The notes below the pieces were generated by a model that was not told the DNA's origin, ran no database searches, and saw nothing but the letters and a program-made list of their open reading frames with translations. From an uncultured Clostridia bacterium (GTDB lineage: Bacteria > Bacillota > Clostridia > JAAYHZ01): 32,736 bases of DNA. The stretch lies in assembly GCA_937894465.1 (NCBI GenBank), contig CALCRE010000268.1, forward strand, positions 1 through 32,736, in the 5' to 3' direction. Positions 15,407 through 23,711 of this stretch are shown piece after piece. A program made the translations under genes and the position numbers. Position 1 is the stretch's first letter, and every line of letters begins with the position of its first letter.

Positions 15407-16240
15407 ATGTACGATGATGATCTGAACATTTCATTCAAAAAAATAATCAAATGGCTCATTGGTCTAATTGTTGCGGCAATCATTTTAATCCCTGTCGCTT
15501 TTGTATTCTATTTAAACATGAGTACACCGGTATTTTCATACAATTACAGTAGCACACAAAATTTGATGCAGGAAATTACAAATGGGGTGGAGTATGACTC
15601 AGCTGCAAAGGGAATTAACATTCAATTGACTTCCGACATGATTAATTCTTACATCGATGATGAAATGAAAGATATGGATTTGGGTTTACCAAAACAAATT
15701 CAAATCATGGATGTACATATTGATACCAGGGAGGCAAGGGCCTTCTTAAACTTAAAGGCCTTAGGCTTTATCAAAGTACCGGTTTCAGCTGCCATCGCAA
15801 TGAACAACTCGGATTCTCAAGCCACCATCTCTCTTACAAATTTCATGATTGCTGAATTACCGTTAAAACAAGAGACAATTGATAAATTAACGAAAGGGCA
15901 AAAACTATCTTATTCCATAAAGATGAACGATTTGAATGTCGTTCCTTATTTCAATATCAAATCGGTCGGTTGGAAATCCTACGGGATCAACTTGTTCTAC
16001 GAAATTGATTATAAGGAAATTTATAATATTCTAAGAAGACGTCCCGAACGTATGGCTCGTGATTTAGCAGTATTGATTGAAAAAAATCAAGCTCTTTCTC
16101 CTATGTTGGATTTGGTAATGTATTTATCCAACACCGAAGAGCTTACTTTAAACGAAATAAAGTATTATTTGGATATGTTACTGGAAAATCAACAGGTGGC
16201 CGATGCTTTATTTGACATGGTCAAGAGTGGAAATCTGTAG
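15407..16240 (+). CDS. Membrane-anchored extracytoplasmic protein of unknown function
   Basis: The 277-residue protein has a short cytoplasmic head (MYDDDLNISFKKIIKW), one membrane helix at about 18-40 (LIGLIVAAIILIPVAFVFYL) and an outer domain. The outer part contains GINIQLTSDMINSYIDDEM and alternating hydrophobic strands (ATISLTNFMIAELPLKQETI). It recalls anchored proteins of the YpmS/DUF2140 kind, which have a similar layout, but I cannot confirm homology. ATG at 15407 follows AAAGAGGTG, and an in-frame upstream start at 15365 has no such site. It is a single gene with no clear partner. The C-terminal third is helical and charged. Confidence 0.7.
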   Translation: MYDDDLNISFKKIIKWLIGLIVAAIILIPVAFVFYLNMSTPVFSYNYSSTQNLMQEITNGVEYDSAAKGINIQLTSDMINSYIDDEMKDMDLGLPKQIQIMDVHIDTREARAFLNLKALGFIKVPVSAAIAMNNSDSQATISLTNFMIAELPLKQETIDKLTKGQKLSYSIKMNDLNVVPYFNIKSVGWKSYGINLFYEIDYKEIYNILRRRPERMARDLAVLIEKNQALSPMLDLVMYLSNTEELTLNEIKYYLDMLLENQQVADALFDMVKSGNL

Positions 16241-16288
16241 AAAAGTAAAAAATCAAAAAAATGGAAAGAATAATTGTTCTCTTTCGTC

Positions 16289-16318
16289 TTTACAATGAAC
16301 GGATGTTCGTGTTATAAT
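16289..16318 (+). promoter_or_regulatory. Predicted SigA promoter of the small gene upstream of dprA
   Basis: TTTACA (16289-16294) and TATAAT (16313-16318) are 18 bases apart. A LexA-like palindrome fills most of the spacer. Confidence 0.65.
16296..16309. promoter_or_regulatory. Candidate LexA (SOS) box between -35 and -10
   Basis: TGAACGGATGTTCG matches the Gram-positive LexA consensus CGAAC-N4-GTTCG at nine of ten fixed positions and contains the full GAAC-N4-GTTC core. Its place inside the promoter spacer is where a repressor would block RNA polymerase. LexA itself is not in the window. Confidence 0.65.
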
Positions 16319-16353
16319 GAAGTCGGATCAAATTTGTAAAGGCGGTGAGCTGT

Positions 16354-16617
16354 TTGAAAGTGTTGATGAAGCCTGTGGACATGATTTCATACAATAGCAC
16401 CAACGGGGATTTGCAACCAATTAAGTACCGATTGTCAGATGAAGGCGGAATGACCAAAATCATAAAAATTGATAGAATCATACAAACCAATGAAGAAAAA
16501 CTATCGGGAAATCGCATGATTATTTTTCGTGTCCAAAGTGTAATTAACGGTCTGGAAAGGGTTTACGAGTTAAAGTACGAACCTTCCACATGTAAGTGGT
16601 ATATATACAAAATGTGA
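16354..16617 (+). CDS. Small conserved clostridial protein of unknown function
   Basis: The 87-residue product reads MKVLMKPVDMISYNSTNGDL at its start, then KYRLSDEGGMTKIIKIDRII, and ends KYEPSTCKWYIYKM. I recall this pattern (KPVDMI, VIKIDxI, LAGNxMIIFxCQS, ELKYExxTCKWxLxKM) from short hypothetical proteins in Clostridia, but no function is known to me. The strand-rich sequence suggests a small beta domain. It has no signal peptide or membrane segment. TTG at 16354 is chosen because AAAGGCGGTGA lies a few bases upstream; ATG at 16366 is possible. The promoter contains a LexA-like site, so DNA-damage control is likely if that site is real. dprA follows after an 82-base gap that contains a hairpin. 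Confidence 0.7.
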   Translation: MKVLMKPVDMISYNSTNGDLQPIKYRLSDEGGMTKIIKIDRIIQTNEEKLSGNRMIIFRVQSVINGLERVYELKYEPSTCKWYIYKM

Positions 16618-16630
16618 TTCGGTTTTTAAA

Positions 16631-16664
16631 CACAACCGGCATTGAATGTCAATTGCCGGTTGTG
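16631..16664. repeat. GC-rich hairpin between the small gene and dprA
   Basis: CACAACCGGCA (16631-16641) and TGCCGGTTGTG (16654-16664) are exact reverse complements over 11 bases with a 12-base loop. No T-run follows on the plus strand, so it is not a standard intrinsic terminator. It may slow read-through, or protect the upstream mRNA 3' end. Confidence 0.6.
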
Positions 16665-16699
16665 CACAAAGCCGAAGCTTTTACAAAGGAGAAAATCAA

Positions 16700-17767
16700 A
16701 TGAACGATTTGGTGTATTGGGTGTGGCTTAGCATGCTAAGCCGAATATCCCCTCAATTAAAGGTTTCATTGATAAGACGTTTCGGAAGTGCATATCATCT
16801 GTGGTCCAATTTTAAAAATGAACACAACCCCTCTGGTATTTCGCAAGGTGCATACCAAGACCTCACATCGGAAGAACTCCGGAAGCAATCCGGGCAAATG
16901 TTAAAACGAACACTTGATTTGGGGATCGGTGTGTTGCCATTTGACGACAAAGATTATCCGCCATTGTTAAAACAAATTCCCGATCCTCCCGTTGTTTTAT
17001 ACTTTTTAGGTAATAAAACCTATCTAAAAAATTGTTTTGCAATTGTAGGATCTAGAAAAGCCACTACATACGGAAGAAATTGTGCCATGAAAATCGCTTC
17101 TTGTTTAGCGGAGCAGGATATTGTCATTGTGAGCGGTCTTGCAAAGGGAATCGACACTTATGCTCATAAAGGCGCCCTGGAAGCGAATGGAAAAACCGTA
17201 GCGGTATTAGGATCCGGTGTGAATATCGTCTATCCTTATGAAAACAAAAAATTGTACTCCGATATTATCGACCACGGTGCGGTGATATCGGAGTATCCTC
17301 CGGATACAAATCCGCTTCCGTACTTTTTTCCATTACGAAATCGAATTGTCAGCGGTCTTTCAAAAGGAATTTTAGTCATTGAAGCGGGAGAAAAAAGCGG
17401 AACGTTAATTACTGTAGACTATGCATTGGCCCAAGGGCGTGAAGTATTCGCTTTGCCCGGAAACATATCCAGCAGTCAAAGCAAGGGGACGAATGATTTG
17501 ATTTATCATGGTGCCACACCGGCTATTGACCCGGATGACATCATCAACCTGTATCGGACAAAATCCGTCAATAGGGCGATTATGCCTTCTGATGTAGACG
17601 AAACGGAGAAAATGATATATGATTTGATTTGTGAAGGGATATCTGATATAAATTCCATAACAGAACATTCGGGTTTAAAGACCAATATGGTGCTTGCAAT
17701 TCTCTTATCATTGGAGTTAAAGCTTCATATTAAAAAAAGACCTGACGGTGGGTATATAACTTTTTAA
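16700..17767 (+). CDS. dprA: DNA-processing protein DprA
   Basis: DprA binds incoming single-stranded DNA during transformation and loads RecA. The 355-residue protein has the three expected parts. A SAM-like N-terminal region contains LVYWVWLSMLSRI. The Rossmann core spans about 105-300, with IVGSRKATTYGRNCA, IVSGLAKGIDTYAHKGAL, VAVLGSGVNIVYP, SEYPPDTNPLPYFFPLRNRI and EAGEKSGTLITVDYALAQGR. A winged-helix C-terminus follows (about 305-355, ETEKMIYDLICEGISDINSI). ATG at 16700 has AAAGGAG upstream. topA follows after 151 bases, a common Firmicute order. The same window holds comEC, so at least two competence genes are present, although natural transformation cannot be assumed. Confidence 0.95.
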   Translation: MNDLVYWVWLSMLSRISPQLKVSLIRRFGSAYHLWSNFKNEHNPSGISQGAYQDLTSEELRKQSGQMLKRTLDLGIGVLPFDDKDYPPLLKQIPDPPVVLYFLGNKTYLKNCFAIVGSRKATTYGRNCAMKIASCLAEQDIVIVSGLAKGIDTYAHKGALEANGKTVAVLGSGVNIVYPYENKKLYSDIIDHGAVISEYPPDTNPLPYFFPLRNRIVSGLSKGILVIEAGEKSGTLITVDYALAQGREVFALPGNISSSQSKGTNDLIYHGATPAIDPDDIINLYRTKSVNRAIMPSDVDETEKMIYDLICEGISDINSITEHSGLKTNMVLAILLSLELKLHIKKRPDGGYITF

Positions 17768-17918
17768 TAAGTTGGATACAACATATATGGATTTTTTTGA
17801 AAATTACCGGTAAACTATTAACTATCATATTTTTATGAATAATGAACTGATATTTGTATTACAATGAGTATGATTACGAATAGATGAAAAACTAAATGAT
17901 TATGTTGGGAGGAACATA

Positions 17919-20024
17919 ATGGCGAAAAACCTTGTTATAGTTGAATCTGCATCCAAAGCGACAACCATTAAAAAATATCTGGGGAAGAATTATAAAGTGG
18001 TTGCGTCCTTGGGGCATGTAAGAGATCTTCCGAAAAGTCAAATGGGAATCGATCTTGAAAACGATTATGAACCGAAATATATAACGATTAGAGGAAAAGG
18101 CGACATTATCGCAAAATTGAAAAAAGATGCAAAAGGTGTGGATCATATTTACTTGGCCACTGACCCTGACCGCGAAGGAGAGGCCATTGCATGGCATTTA
18201 GCATATATATTAAAAATCGATCCCAACGAAAAAGTCAGGATCACCTTTCATGAGATTACTAAGAGCGCTGTGGTAAGCTCCGTGAAAAAGCCTAGAGCTG
18301 TTGATATTGATTTGGTGGATGCGCAACAAACAAGACGATTCATTGATCGAATCGTAGGGTATTCCATCAGTCCCATCCTATGGAAAAAAGTTAAAAAGGG
18401 CTTGTCTGCAGGAAGAGTTCAATCGGTTGCAGTAAGAATGATTTGTGATCGTGAAGATGAAATAAACGCATTCGTTCAAGAAGAATATTGGACATTGGCG
18501 ATGAAAGGGCAAGTGACCGGATCTGACAATATATTTGAAGCCATGTTTTACGGTCAGAATAACGTTAAGATGGAGTTGGCTTCCAAAGAGCAAACCGATG
18601 CAATTGTGGAACACATGAAAAAAGCTGACTTTACGATCACCTCGGTGAAAAAGGGTACGAAGACCCGTAGTCCCGCAGCCCCGTTTACCACCAGTACATT
18701 GCAACAAGATGCTGCCAGAAAGCTGAATTTTACCACGAAGAAGACCATGATGCTGGCACAACAATTATATGAAGGTGTCGATATCAAAGGAAGCGGGAGT
18801 ACCGGTTTGGTTACATACATCAGAACCGACTCCAAACGGATATCAGACGATGCCGCAAATGCAGCAAAACAATATATACTAGATCAATACGGGGAAAGCT
18901 ATCTGCCAAGTTCACCCAGAATATATAAAAACAAATCCTCTGCACAAGATGCACACGAGGCCATACGTCCTACCGATCTTAATTTGCAACCGGAATTGAT
19001 CAAGGAATCATTGTCCAGGGATCAATACAGGCTGTATAAATTAATTTGGGAAAGATTTATTGCAAGTCAAATGGCCAATGCTGAATATGACACCATTCGG
19101 GCTGAAATAACGGATCAGGACGGATATATATTCAGAGCAAACGGACTGAAAACCACATTCAAAGGCTTCATCAAGATATATACAGAAGGACGTGATGAAG
19201 AGGATGAAGATGAGAAAGATTCCGAATTACCTCAACTTAACGAAGGGGATAAGGTTTCTGTTTTGCAGTTTTTACCCAAACAAAATTTTACGCAACCACC
19301 GGCAAGGTACAATGAAGCCTCCTTGGTAAAGGCATTGGAAGACAACGGAATCGGACGTCCAAGCACCTATTCGCCCACTATTTCCACCATTATTTCCAGA
19401 GGATATGTGGGAAAAGAGAAAAAAACGTTATTTCCGACCGATTTGGGTAAGATCGTCAATGATGTAATGTTGCATTATTTTCCTGAAGTTGTGAACTTGA
19501 CATTTACAGCTTCATTAGAAGAAAGATTTGACGATGTGGAAGAAGGAACAGTTCAATGGAAAAAAGTTGTGGATGACTTCTATAAATCGTTTTCAGTCGC
19601 TTTAGAAAATGCACAAGAAAACATGGATAAAATCGAAATACCGGATGAAGTCAGTGATGTAATATGCGAAAAATGCGGACGAAATATGGTAGTGAAGCTT
19701 TCAAGAACAGGTAAATTCCTAGCTTGTCCCGGCTTTCCGGAATGCAGAAACACAAAACCCATCATTGTGGAAACCGGAGTGGACTGTCCTAAATGTAACG
19801 GAAAAATACTAGAGAAAAAGTCCAAGAAGGGGAGGACTTATTTCGGATGCGAAAATCATCCCGAGTGTGATTTCTTCTTATTTGACAGACCTGTAAACGA
19901 AAAATGTCCCAAGTGCAGTAGTCTTTTGATTCATAAGTATTCGAACATTAAATGTTCTAATCAAGAATGCGATTATATTCGCAAAGTTGAAAAAGACAAA
20001 CAGGATCAAGGGGAAGGGCAATAA
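17919..20024 (+). CDS. topA: DNA topoisomerase I (type IA)
   Basis: TopA relaxes negative supercoils through a transient 5'-phosphotyrosine. The 701-residue protein starts with a Toprim domain (KNLVIVESASKATTIKKYLG, then LATDPDREGEAIAWH). The core has the active-site Tyr at residue 300 in VTYIRTDSKRIS, with SAQDAHEAIRPT and GIGRPSTYSPTI following. Three zinc-ribbon modules close the protein. They are built on CEKCGRNMVV/CPGFPEC, CPKCNGKIL/CENHPEC and CPKCSSLL/CSNQEC, so 12 Cys are visible. GGGAGG precedes the ATG. A perfect palindrome TTACCGGTAA (17804-17813) lies in the upstream gap. recG begins 13 bases after the stop, so the two are probably one transcript. Confidence 0.98.
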   Translation: MAKNLVIVESASKATTIKKYLGKNYKVVASLGHVRDLPKSQMGIDLENDYEPKYITIRGKGDIIAKLKKDAKGVDHIYLATDPDREGEAIAWHLAYILKIDPNEKVRITFHEITKSAVVSSVKKPRAVDIDLVDAQQTRRFIDRIVGYSISPILWKKVKKGLSAGRVQSVAVRMICDREDEINAFVQEEYWTLAMKGQVTGSDNIFEAMFYGQNNVKMELASKEQTDAIVEHMKKADFTITSVKKGTKTRSPAAPFTTSTLQQDAARKLNFTTKKTMMLAQQLYEGVDIKGSGSTGLVTYIRTDSKRISDDAANAAKQYILDQYGESYLPSSPRIYKNKSSAQDAHEAIRPTDLNLQPELIKESLSRDQYRLYKLIWERFIASQMANAEYDTIRAEITDQDGYIFRANGLKTTFKGFIKIYTEGRDEEDEDEKDSELPQLNEGDKVSVLQFLPKQNFTQPPARYNEASLVKALEDNGIGRPSTYSPTISTIISRGYVGKEKKTLFPTDLGKIVNDVMLHYFPEVVNLTFTASLEERFDDVEEGTVQWKKVVDDFYKSFSVALENAQENMDKIEIPDEVSDVICEKCGRNMVVKLSRTGKFLACPGFPECRNTKPIIVETGVDCPKCNGKILEKKSKKGRTYFGCENHPECDFFLFDRPVNEKCPKCSSLLIHKYSNIKCSNQECDYIRKVEKDKQDQGEGQ

Positions 20025-20037
20025 CAGGTGAAGTGAA

Positions 20038-22089
20038 TTGACAGTGAATACGGATCTCGGCAAATCGAATATCGGTATTCTTAAGGGATTGGGGAAAGTC
20101 CGGATCAGCTTGTTCAATAAAATGGGAATTTACAACATCGAGGACTTGTTACATCATTTTCCCAGACGATACGAAGACCGGGGCAATATCAAGGATATTG
20201 CCCGACTTTCCCCGGAAGAATCCTGCTCGGTTTTAGGGACTGTTTCCTATCCCGTGACCAACATTCGATCTCCCAGGGGAATTCATCTGACCAAAACATT
20301 AGTCAGGGATAACACCGGGACATTGGAAATCATATGGTTTAACCAGCCCTACATATCATCGAAAATGGTATTAGGTAAAAAATATATTTTCTACGGGAAA
20401 ATTAATAAAGCCTCTCGCATGCAGATGATCAATCCTCTGCTCATAGAGTTAAAGGATAGGGAAAAAGAATGTATTTTGATGCCGGTCTACCCTTCAGTTG
20501 CAGGCTTATCCCAATTCCAAATTCGAAATGCCGTCAAGCAGGCGTTGGACATGTTGTCGAACTTGCCGGATCCTTTACCAAGCATAATCCGTCATAAATA
20601 TCATTTGGCGGATTACGAGGAATCCATCCGAAACATTCATTTTCCTAAGGACTTGAACACATTGGATCTGTATCGACATCGTCCTGTCTTTCAGGAACTG
20701 CTGGAATTCCAGTTGGCGTTGCTATTCATGCGTAAGCAAGAGAATATGACCGACGGAATTGTATTCAACCAAAGCAGATTGATCGGTTCCTTTGTCAAAG
20801 AATTACCCTTTGAATTGACAGATGCACAAAATAAAGTTTTTAATGAAGTATATACCGATATGACCTCTCCGAAGATCATGAACCGGCTGATTCAAGGGGA
20901 TGTAGGATCGGGGAAAACGGTGGTTGCGGTAATGGCCATGCTGGTTGCTTTGGAAAGCGGTTATCAATGTGCCATGATGGCTCCTACTGAAATATTGGCA
21001 CAACAACATTATAACACCGTATCAAAATTCCTTGAAAATGTTCCATACAGGGTGGAGCTTCTCACCGGTAGCACTTCGCAAAAACAAGCCGGAGAAATAC
21101 TGGAAAAATTGAAAAACGGTGAGATATCAGCCATCATCGGAACCCATGCACTTATTAAAGAGAAAGTTATTTATCATAATCTCGGTTTGGTCATTACCGA
21201 CGAACAACATCGGTTTGGTGTCAAGCAAAGGGCGGTCTTGTCGCAAAAGGGTACGAATCCCGATACCATTGTCATGACGGCTACTCCTATACCACGAACT
21301 TTGGCTATGATTTTATACGGTGATTTGGACATATCCGTCATCGATGAGATGCCTCCCGGCAGAATGAAAATTAAAACATATGTGGTCAGCGAAGAATATC
21401 GGGATAGAATTGACAAATTCATTGCCAAAGAAGTTCGTGAAGGCAAACAAGTATATATCATTTGCCCTTTGGTGGAGGACTCCGAGGTCATTGATGCTAC
21501 TTCTGCTGTAAAAACAGCCGAAGAAACCGCTGCAAAGTTCAAAAACTTCAAAGTAGGCATTATTCACGGCAAAATGAAATCGGCTCTAAAGGATGACGTT
21601 ATGAATGATTTTTCAAAGGGAGTCATTGATATATTGGTTTCCACCACAGTGGTGGAAGTAGGTGTGGATGTGCCCAATGCCTCCTTGATGATTGTGGAAA
21701 ACGCCGAGCGTTTCGGATTGGCCCAATTGCACCAATTACGCGGAAGAGTAGGCAGGGGAAAAAATCAATCTTATTGCATCTTGTTCAACCAAGGAGAATC
21801 GGAAATCTCCAAAGAACGTTTGGATGTCATGACAAAATCAACTGATGGTTTTTATATATCCGAGCAAGATTTGAAGCTTAGAGGTCCGGGAGAATTCTTC
21901 GGAACACGCCAACATGGTTTGCCGGAACTAAAAATTGCCAACTTGTACACTGATATGAGCATACTCAAAGAAGCACAGGAATGTGCGGAAACCATACAAC
22001 AACATCATTACCTGGAACAAGATGAATTTACACGACTCAAAGACAGAGTCATTCATCTGTACAACATGAATTTCGGAGGTCAACTATGA
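20038..22089 (+). CDS. recG: ATP-dependent DNA helicase RecG
   Basis: RecG reverses stalled forks and processes branched recombination intermediates. The 683-residue protein has an N-terminal wedge/OB region (LHHFPRRYEDRG is the family mark). Two helicase lobes follow: motif I GDVGSGKTVVAVMAM (about 287-300), APTEILAQQH, DEQHRFGVKQR (motif II), MTATPIPRTLAM, and lobe-2 motifs VSTTVVEVGVDVPNA and QLRGRVGRG. The C-terminus contains LRGPGEFFGTRQHGLPEL. A TTG start at 20038 is used, six bases after AGGTGAAG. A TTG start and close packing suggest translation coupled to topA. The last four bases overlap the next gene (ATGA). Confidence 0.97.
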   Translation: MTVNTDLGKSNIGILKGLGKVRISLFNKMGIYNIEDLLHHFPRRYEDRGNIKDIARLSPEESCSVLGTVSYPVTNIRSPRGIHLTKTLVRDNTGTLEIIWFNQPYISSKMVLGKKYIFYGKINKASRMQMINPLLIELKDREKECILMPVYPSVAGLSQFQIRNAVKQALDMLSNLPDPLPSIIRHKYHLADYEESIRNIHFPKDLNTLDLYRHRPVFQELLEFQLALLFMRKQENMTDGIVFNQSRLIGSFVKELPFELTDAQNKVFNEVYTDMTSPKIMNRLIQGDVGSGKTVVAVMAMLVALESGYQCAMMAPTEILAQQHYNTVSKFLENVPYRVELLTGSTSQKQAGEILEKLKNGEISAIIGTHALIKEKVIYHNLGLVITDEQHRFGVKQRAVLSQKGTNPDTIVMTATPIPRTLAMILYGDLDISVIDEMPPGRMKIKTYVVSEEYRDRIDKFIAKEVREGKQVYIICPLVEDSEVIDATSAVKTAEETAAKFKNFKVGIIHGKMKSALKDDVMNDFSKGVIDILVSTTVVEVGVDVPNASLMIVENAERFGLAQLHQLRGRVGRGKNQSYCILFNQGESEISKERLDVMTKSTDGFYISEQDLKLRGPGEFFGTRQHGLPELKIANLYTDMSILKEAQECAETIQQHHYLEQDEFTRLKDRVIHLYNMNFGGQL

Positions 22090-22925
22090 TACGGAACTAT
22101 TTATTTGAAACAAATGCACTTAAGGTCAGCGACCACACACAACCTTTTTGGTATGCATCCAATACATTCGGTCCTTTTTTCATCAATACCCATTACCTGT
22201 TTGGGTCAGAAACCCAAGCAAAGGACTTTTTAAAGTACATCGACGATAATGCATCACAAAAAGAAAAAGCACCCATATTATTCCGTGACAAGGTATCGCA
22301 ACAATACCAAAACAACGGGATTTTCAAAGATGTGATCGATCAATTGGTAGAAAGCATCGAGGATACGGTGAACGTTTCACAAATCGATTATATTTCCGGT
22401 GGGGAACGCAGGGATTGGTTCTTTTCCTATATGGTGGCTGTTCTATTAGACAAACCGCATATCACCGTATTTAAAGACTTATACAGTAATGTGTTGGTCG
22501 GAGAAAGGGTAGAGGAGACTCCGGACTTATCCGGAAAACGTGTGATTCATGTTTGCGATTTGGTCACTTTGGCATCAAGCTATTTAAAATCATGGATTCC
22601 GGCTTTGAAAAAACATAGCGGAAAGCTTTTGGAAACCTTTACTGTAGTGGATCGATGCCAAGGAGGAAAAGAAATTCTACAAGAGGAAGGAATTCAACTG
22701 ATCTCTTTGGTGAATATAGATGAAAATCTTTTTACCGCTGCAAAAGAACAATCCATTATCAATCAAGAACAATTTGATATGGTTTTGTCTTTTATGAAAG
22801 ATCTTGAGAAATTTATGAATGAATATATTCGCGAAAACCCGGATTTCTTATCAAAATCCCTTCAAAAGGGAGGAAAGGATCAAGAACGGGCGGAAGCGTT
22901 TCAAGAAAACTTTTACAAAAGATAA
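22086..22925 (+). CDS. Phosphoribosyltransferase-like protein (type I, PyrE-like) coupled to recG
   Basis: The 279-residue protein contains DYISGGERRDWFFSYMVAVL (about 101-120), a segment typical of orotate phosphoribosyltransferases, and the strand-loop VIHVCDLVTLASS (153-165) at the place of the PRPP-binding loop. In active enzymes this loop reads like VxxxDDxxTTGGS. Here the first acidic residue is Cys, and LASS replaces the TTGG turn, so normal PRPP chemistry is doubtful. The C-terminal third (about 195-279) is a helical extension not found in PyrE. The start overlaps the recG stop by four bases, indicating translational coupling, and radC follows after 13 bases. No pyrimidine gene is nearby. 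A role linked to DNA repair is inferred from context only. Confidence 0.7.
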   Translation: MIRNYLFETNALKVSDHTQPFWYASNTFGPFFINTHYLFGSETQAKDFLKYIDDNASQKEKAPILFRDKVSQQYQNNGIFKDVIDQLVESIEDTVNVSQIDYISGGERRDWFFSYMVAVLLDKPHITVFKDLYSNVLVGERVEETPDLSGKRVIHVCDLVTLASSYLKSWIPALKKHSGKLLETFTVVDRCQGGKEILQEEGIQLISLVNIDENLFTAAKEQSIINQEQFDMVLSFMKDLEKFMNEYIRENPDFLSKSLQKGGKDQERAEAFQENFYKR

Positions 22926-22938
22926 GCAACTTTCATAA

Positions 22939-23637
22939 ATGGGAAGCTGCGGAAAGCGAGATTTAAAGAAGATGCACGAAGGACACAGGGAGCGTGTTAG
23001 AGAGCGCTTCTTAAAAGAAGGGTTGGATTCATTCCAACCCCATGAAGTAATAGAGTTGATTTTGTTTTATTGTATTCCACGTACAGATACCAACGAGATC
23101 GCTCATCGATTGATCAATGAATTCGGAAGTATTTCAAACGTATTGGAAGCACCTGTGGATAAATTAGCGGAAATAAAGGGTATATCCAAAAACACAGCTG
23201 TTCTTTTAAGTATGCTGCCTCATGTTTCCCGATACTATCTCAAGGATCGTTGGGGGCACCGGCCTGTTTTAAACAGCTCTAGAAAAGCAGGGGAGTTTGC
23301 CGTTGCCTTGTTGACCGGAAAAACCTATGAAGAGTTTTTGATTATTTGCCTCGATTCTCAAAACAAAGTCATTCAAGTGGAGATCATTCACAAAGGAACA
23401 GTGAACGAAGCTGTGGTTTATCCGAGATTGGTTTTGGAAACGGCCTTAAAATATAAGTCAAACAGCGTCATATTCGCACACAACCATCCGGGAGGAAGCC
23501 TAAAGCCATCCTCGGCAGACATCGACCTGACTGCAAAATTGAAACATTTGCTCAATGGAATATCTATTAGAGTCAATGATCATATTATCTCAGCCGGAAC
23601 CGAGTTTTATAGTTTCGCAGAAAACGGAATGATCTGA
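22939..23637 (+). CDS. radC: RadC-family JAB1/MPN-domain protein
   Basis: The 232-residue protein has an N-terminal helix-hairpin-helix region (EVIELILFYCIPRTDTNEIA through LAEIKGISKNTAVLL). A C-terminal JAMM metal-binding domain follows with VIFAHNHPGGSLKPSSADID, where the two His, the Ser and the Asp form the zinc site. Despite the historic name, a direct repair role for RadC is not established; JAMM folds are often peptidases. ATG at 22939 is used, but ATG at 22972 gives the more typical family start MHEGHRERVRERFL. The gene closes the topA-recG-phosphoribosyltransferase-radC cluster and has a terminator that overlaps its stop codon. Confidence 0.93.
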   Translation: MGSCGKRDLKKMHEGHRERVRERFLKEGLDSFQPHEVIELILFYCIPRTDTNEIAHRLINEFGSISNVLEAPVDKLAEIKGISKNTAVLLSMLPHVSRYYLKDRWGHRPVLNSSRKAGEFAVALLTGKTYEEFLIICLDSQNKVIQVEIIHKGTVNEAVVYPRLVLETALKYKSNSVIFAHNHPGGSLKPSSADIDLTAKLKHLLNGISIRVNDHIISAGTEFYSFAENGMI

Positions 23638-23665
23638 ATAGAAGTACTTGCTTCTATTCTTTTTT
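23637..23665 (+). terminator. Rho-independent terminator of radC
   Basis: AATAGAAG (23637-23644) and CTTCTATT (23651-23658) form an 8-base stem with a 6-base loop and are followed by CTTTTTT. The stem begins at the last base of the radC stop codon. Confidence 0.85.
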
Positions 23666-23669
23666 ATTA

Positions 23670-23678
23670 TGCTATAAT
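23670..23678 (+). promoter_or_regulatory. Extended -10 promoter of the ceramidase-like gene
   Basis: TGCTATAAT is a full extended -10 (TGn-TATAAT) located 34 bases ahead of the start codon. The -35 is poor, as is allowed for extended -10 promoters; part of that zone is the radC terminator. Confidence 0.55.
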
Positions 23679-23711
23679 CAAGGCATAGTACAAGAAGGAG
23701 GAAAAAATTAA

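Noticed and set aside
17804..17813. Palindrome TTACCGGTAA upstream of topA
   Set aside because: A single 10-base palindrome without a matching known operator or clear promoter context; may be chance.
18378..18764. 128-codon minus-strand frame inside topA
   Set aside because: Antisense to the type IA topoisomerase core; composition typical of a shadow frame.
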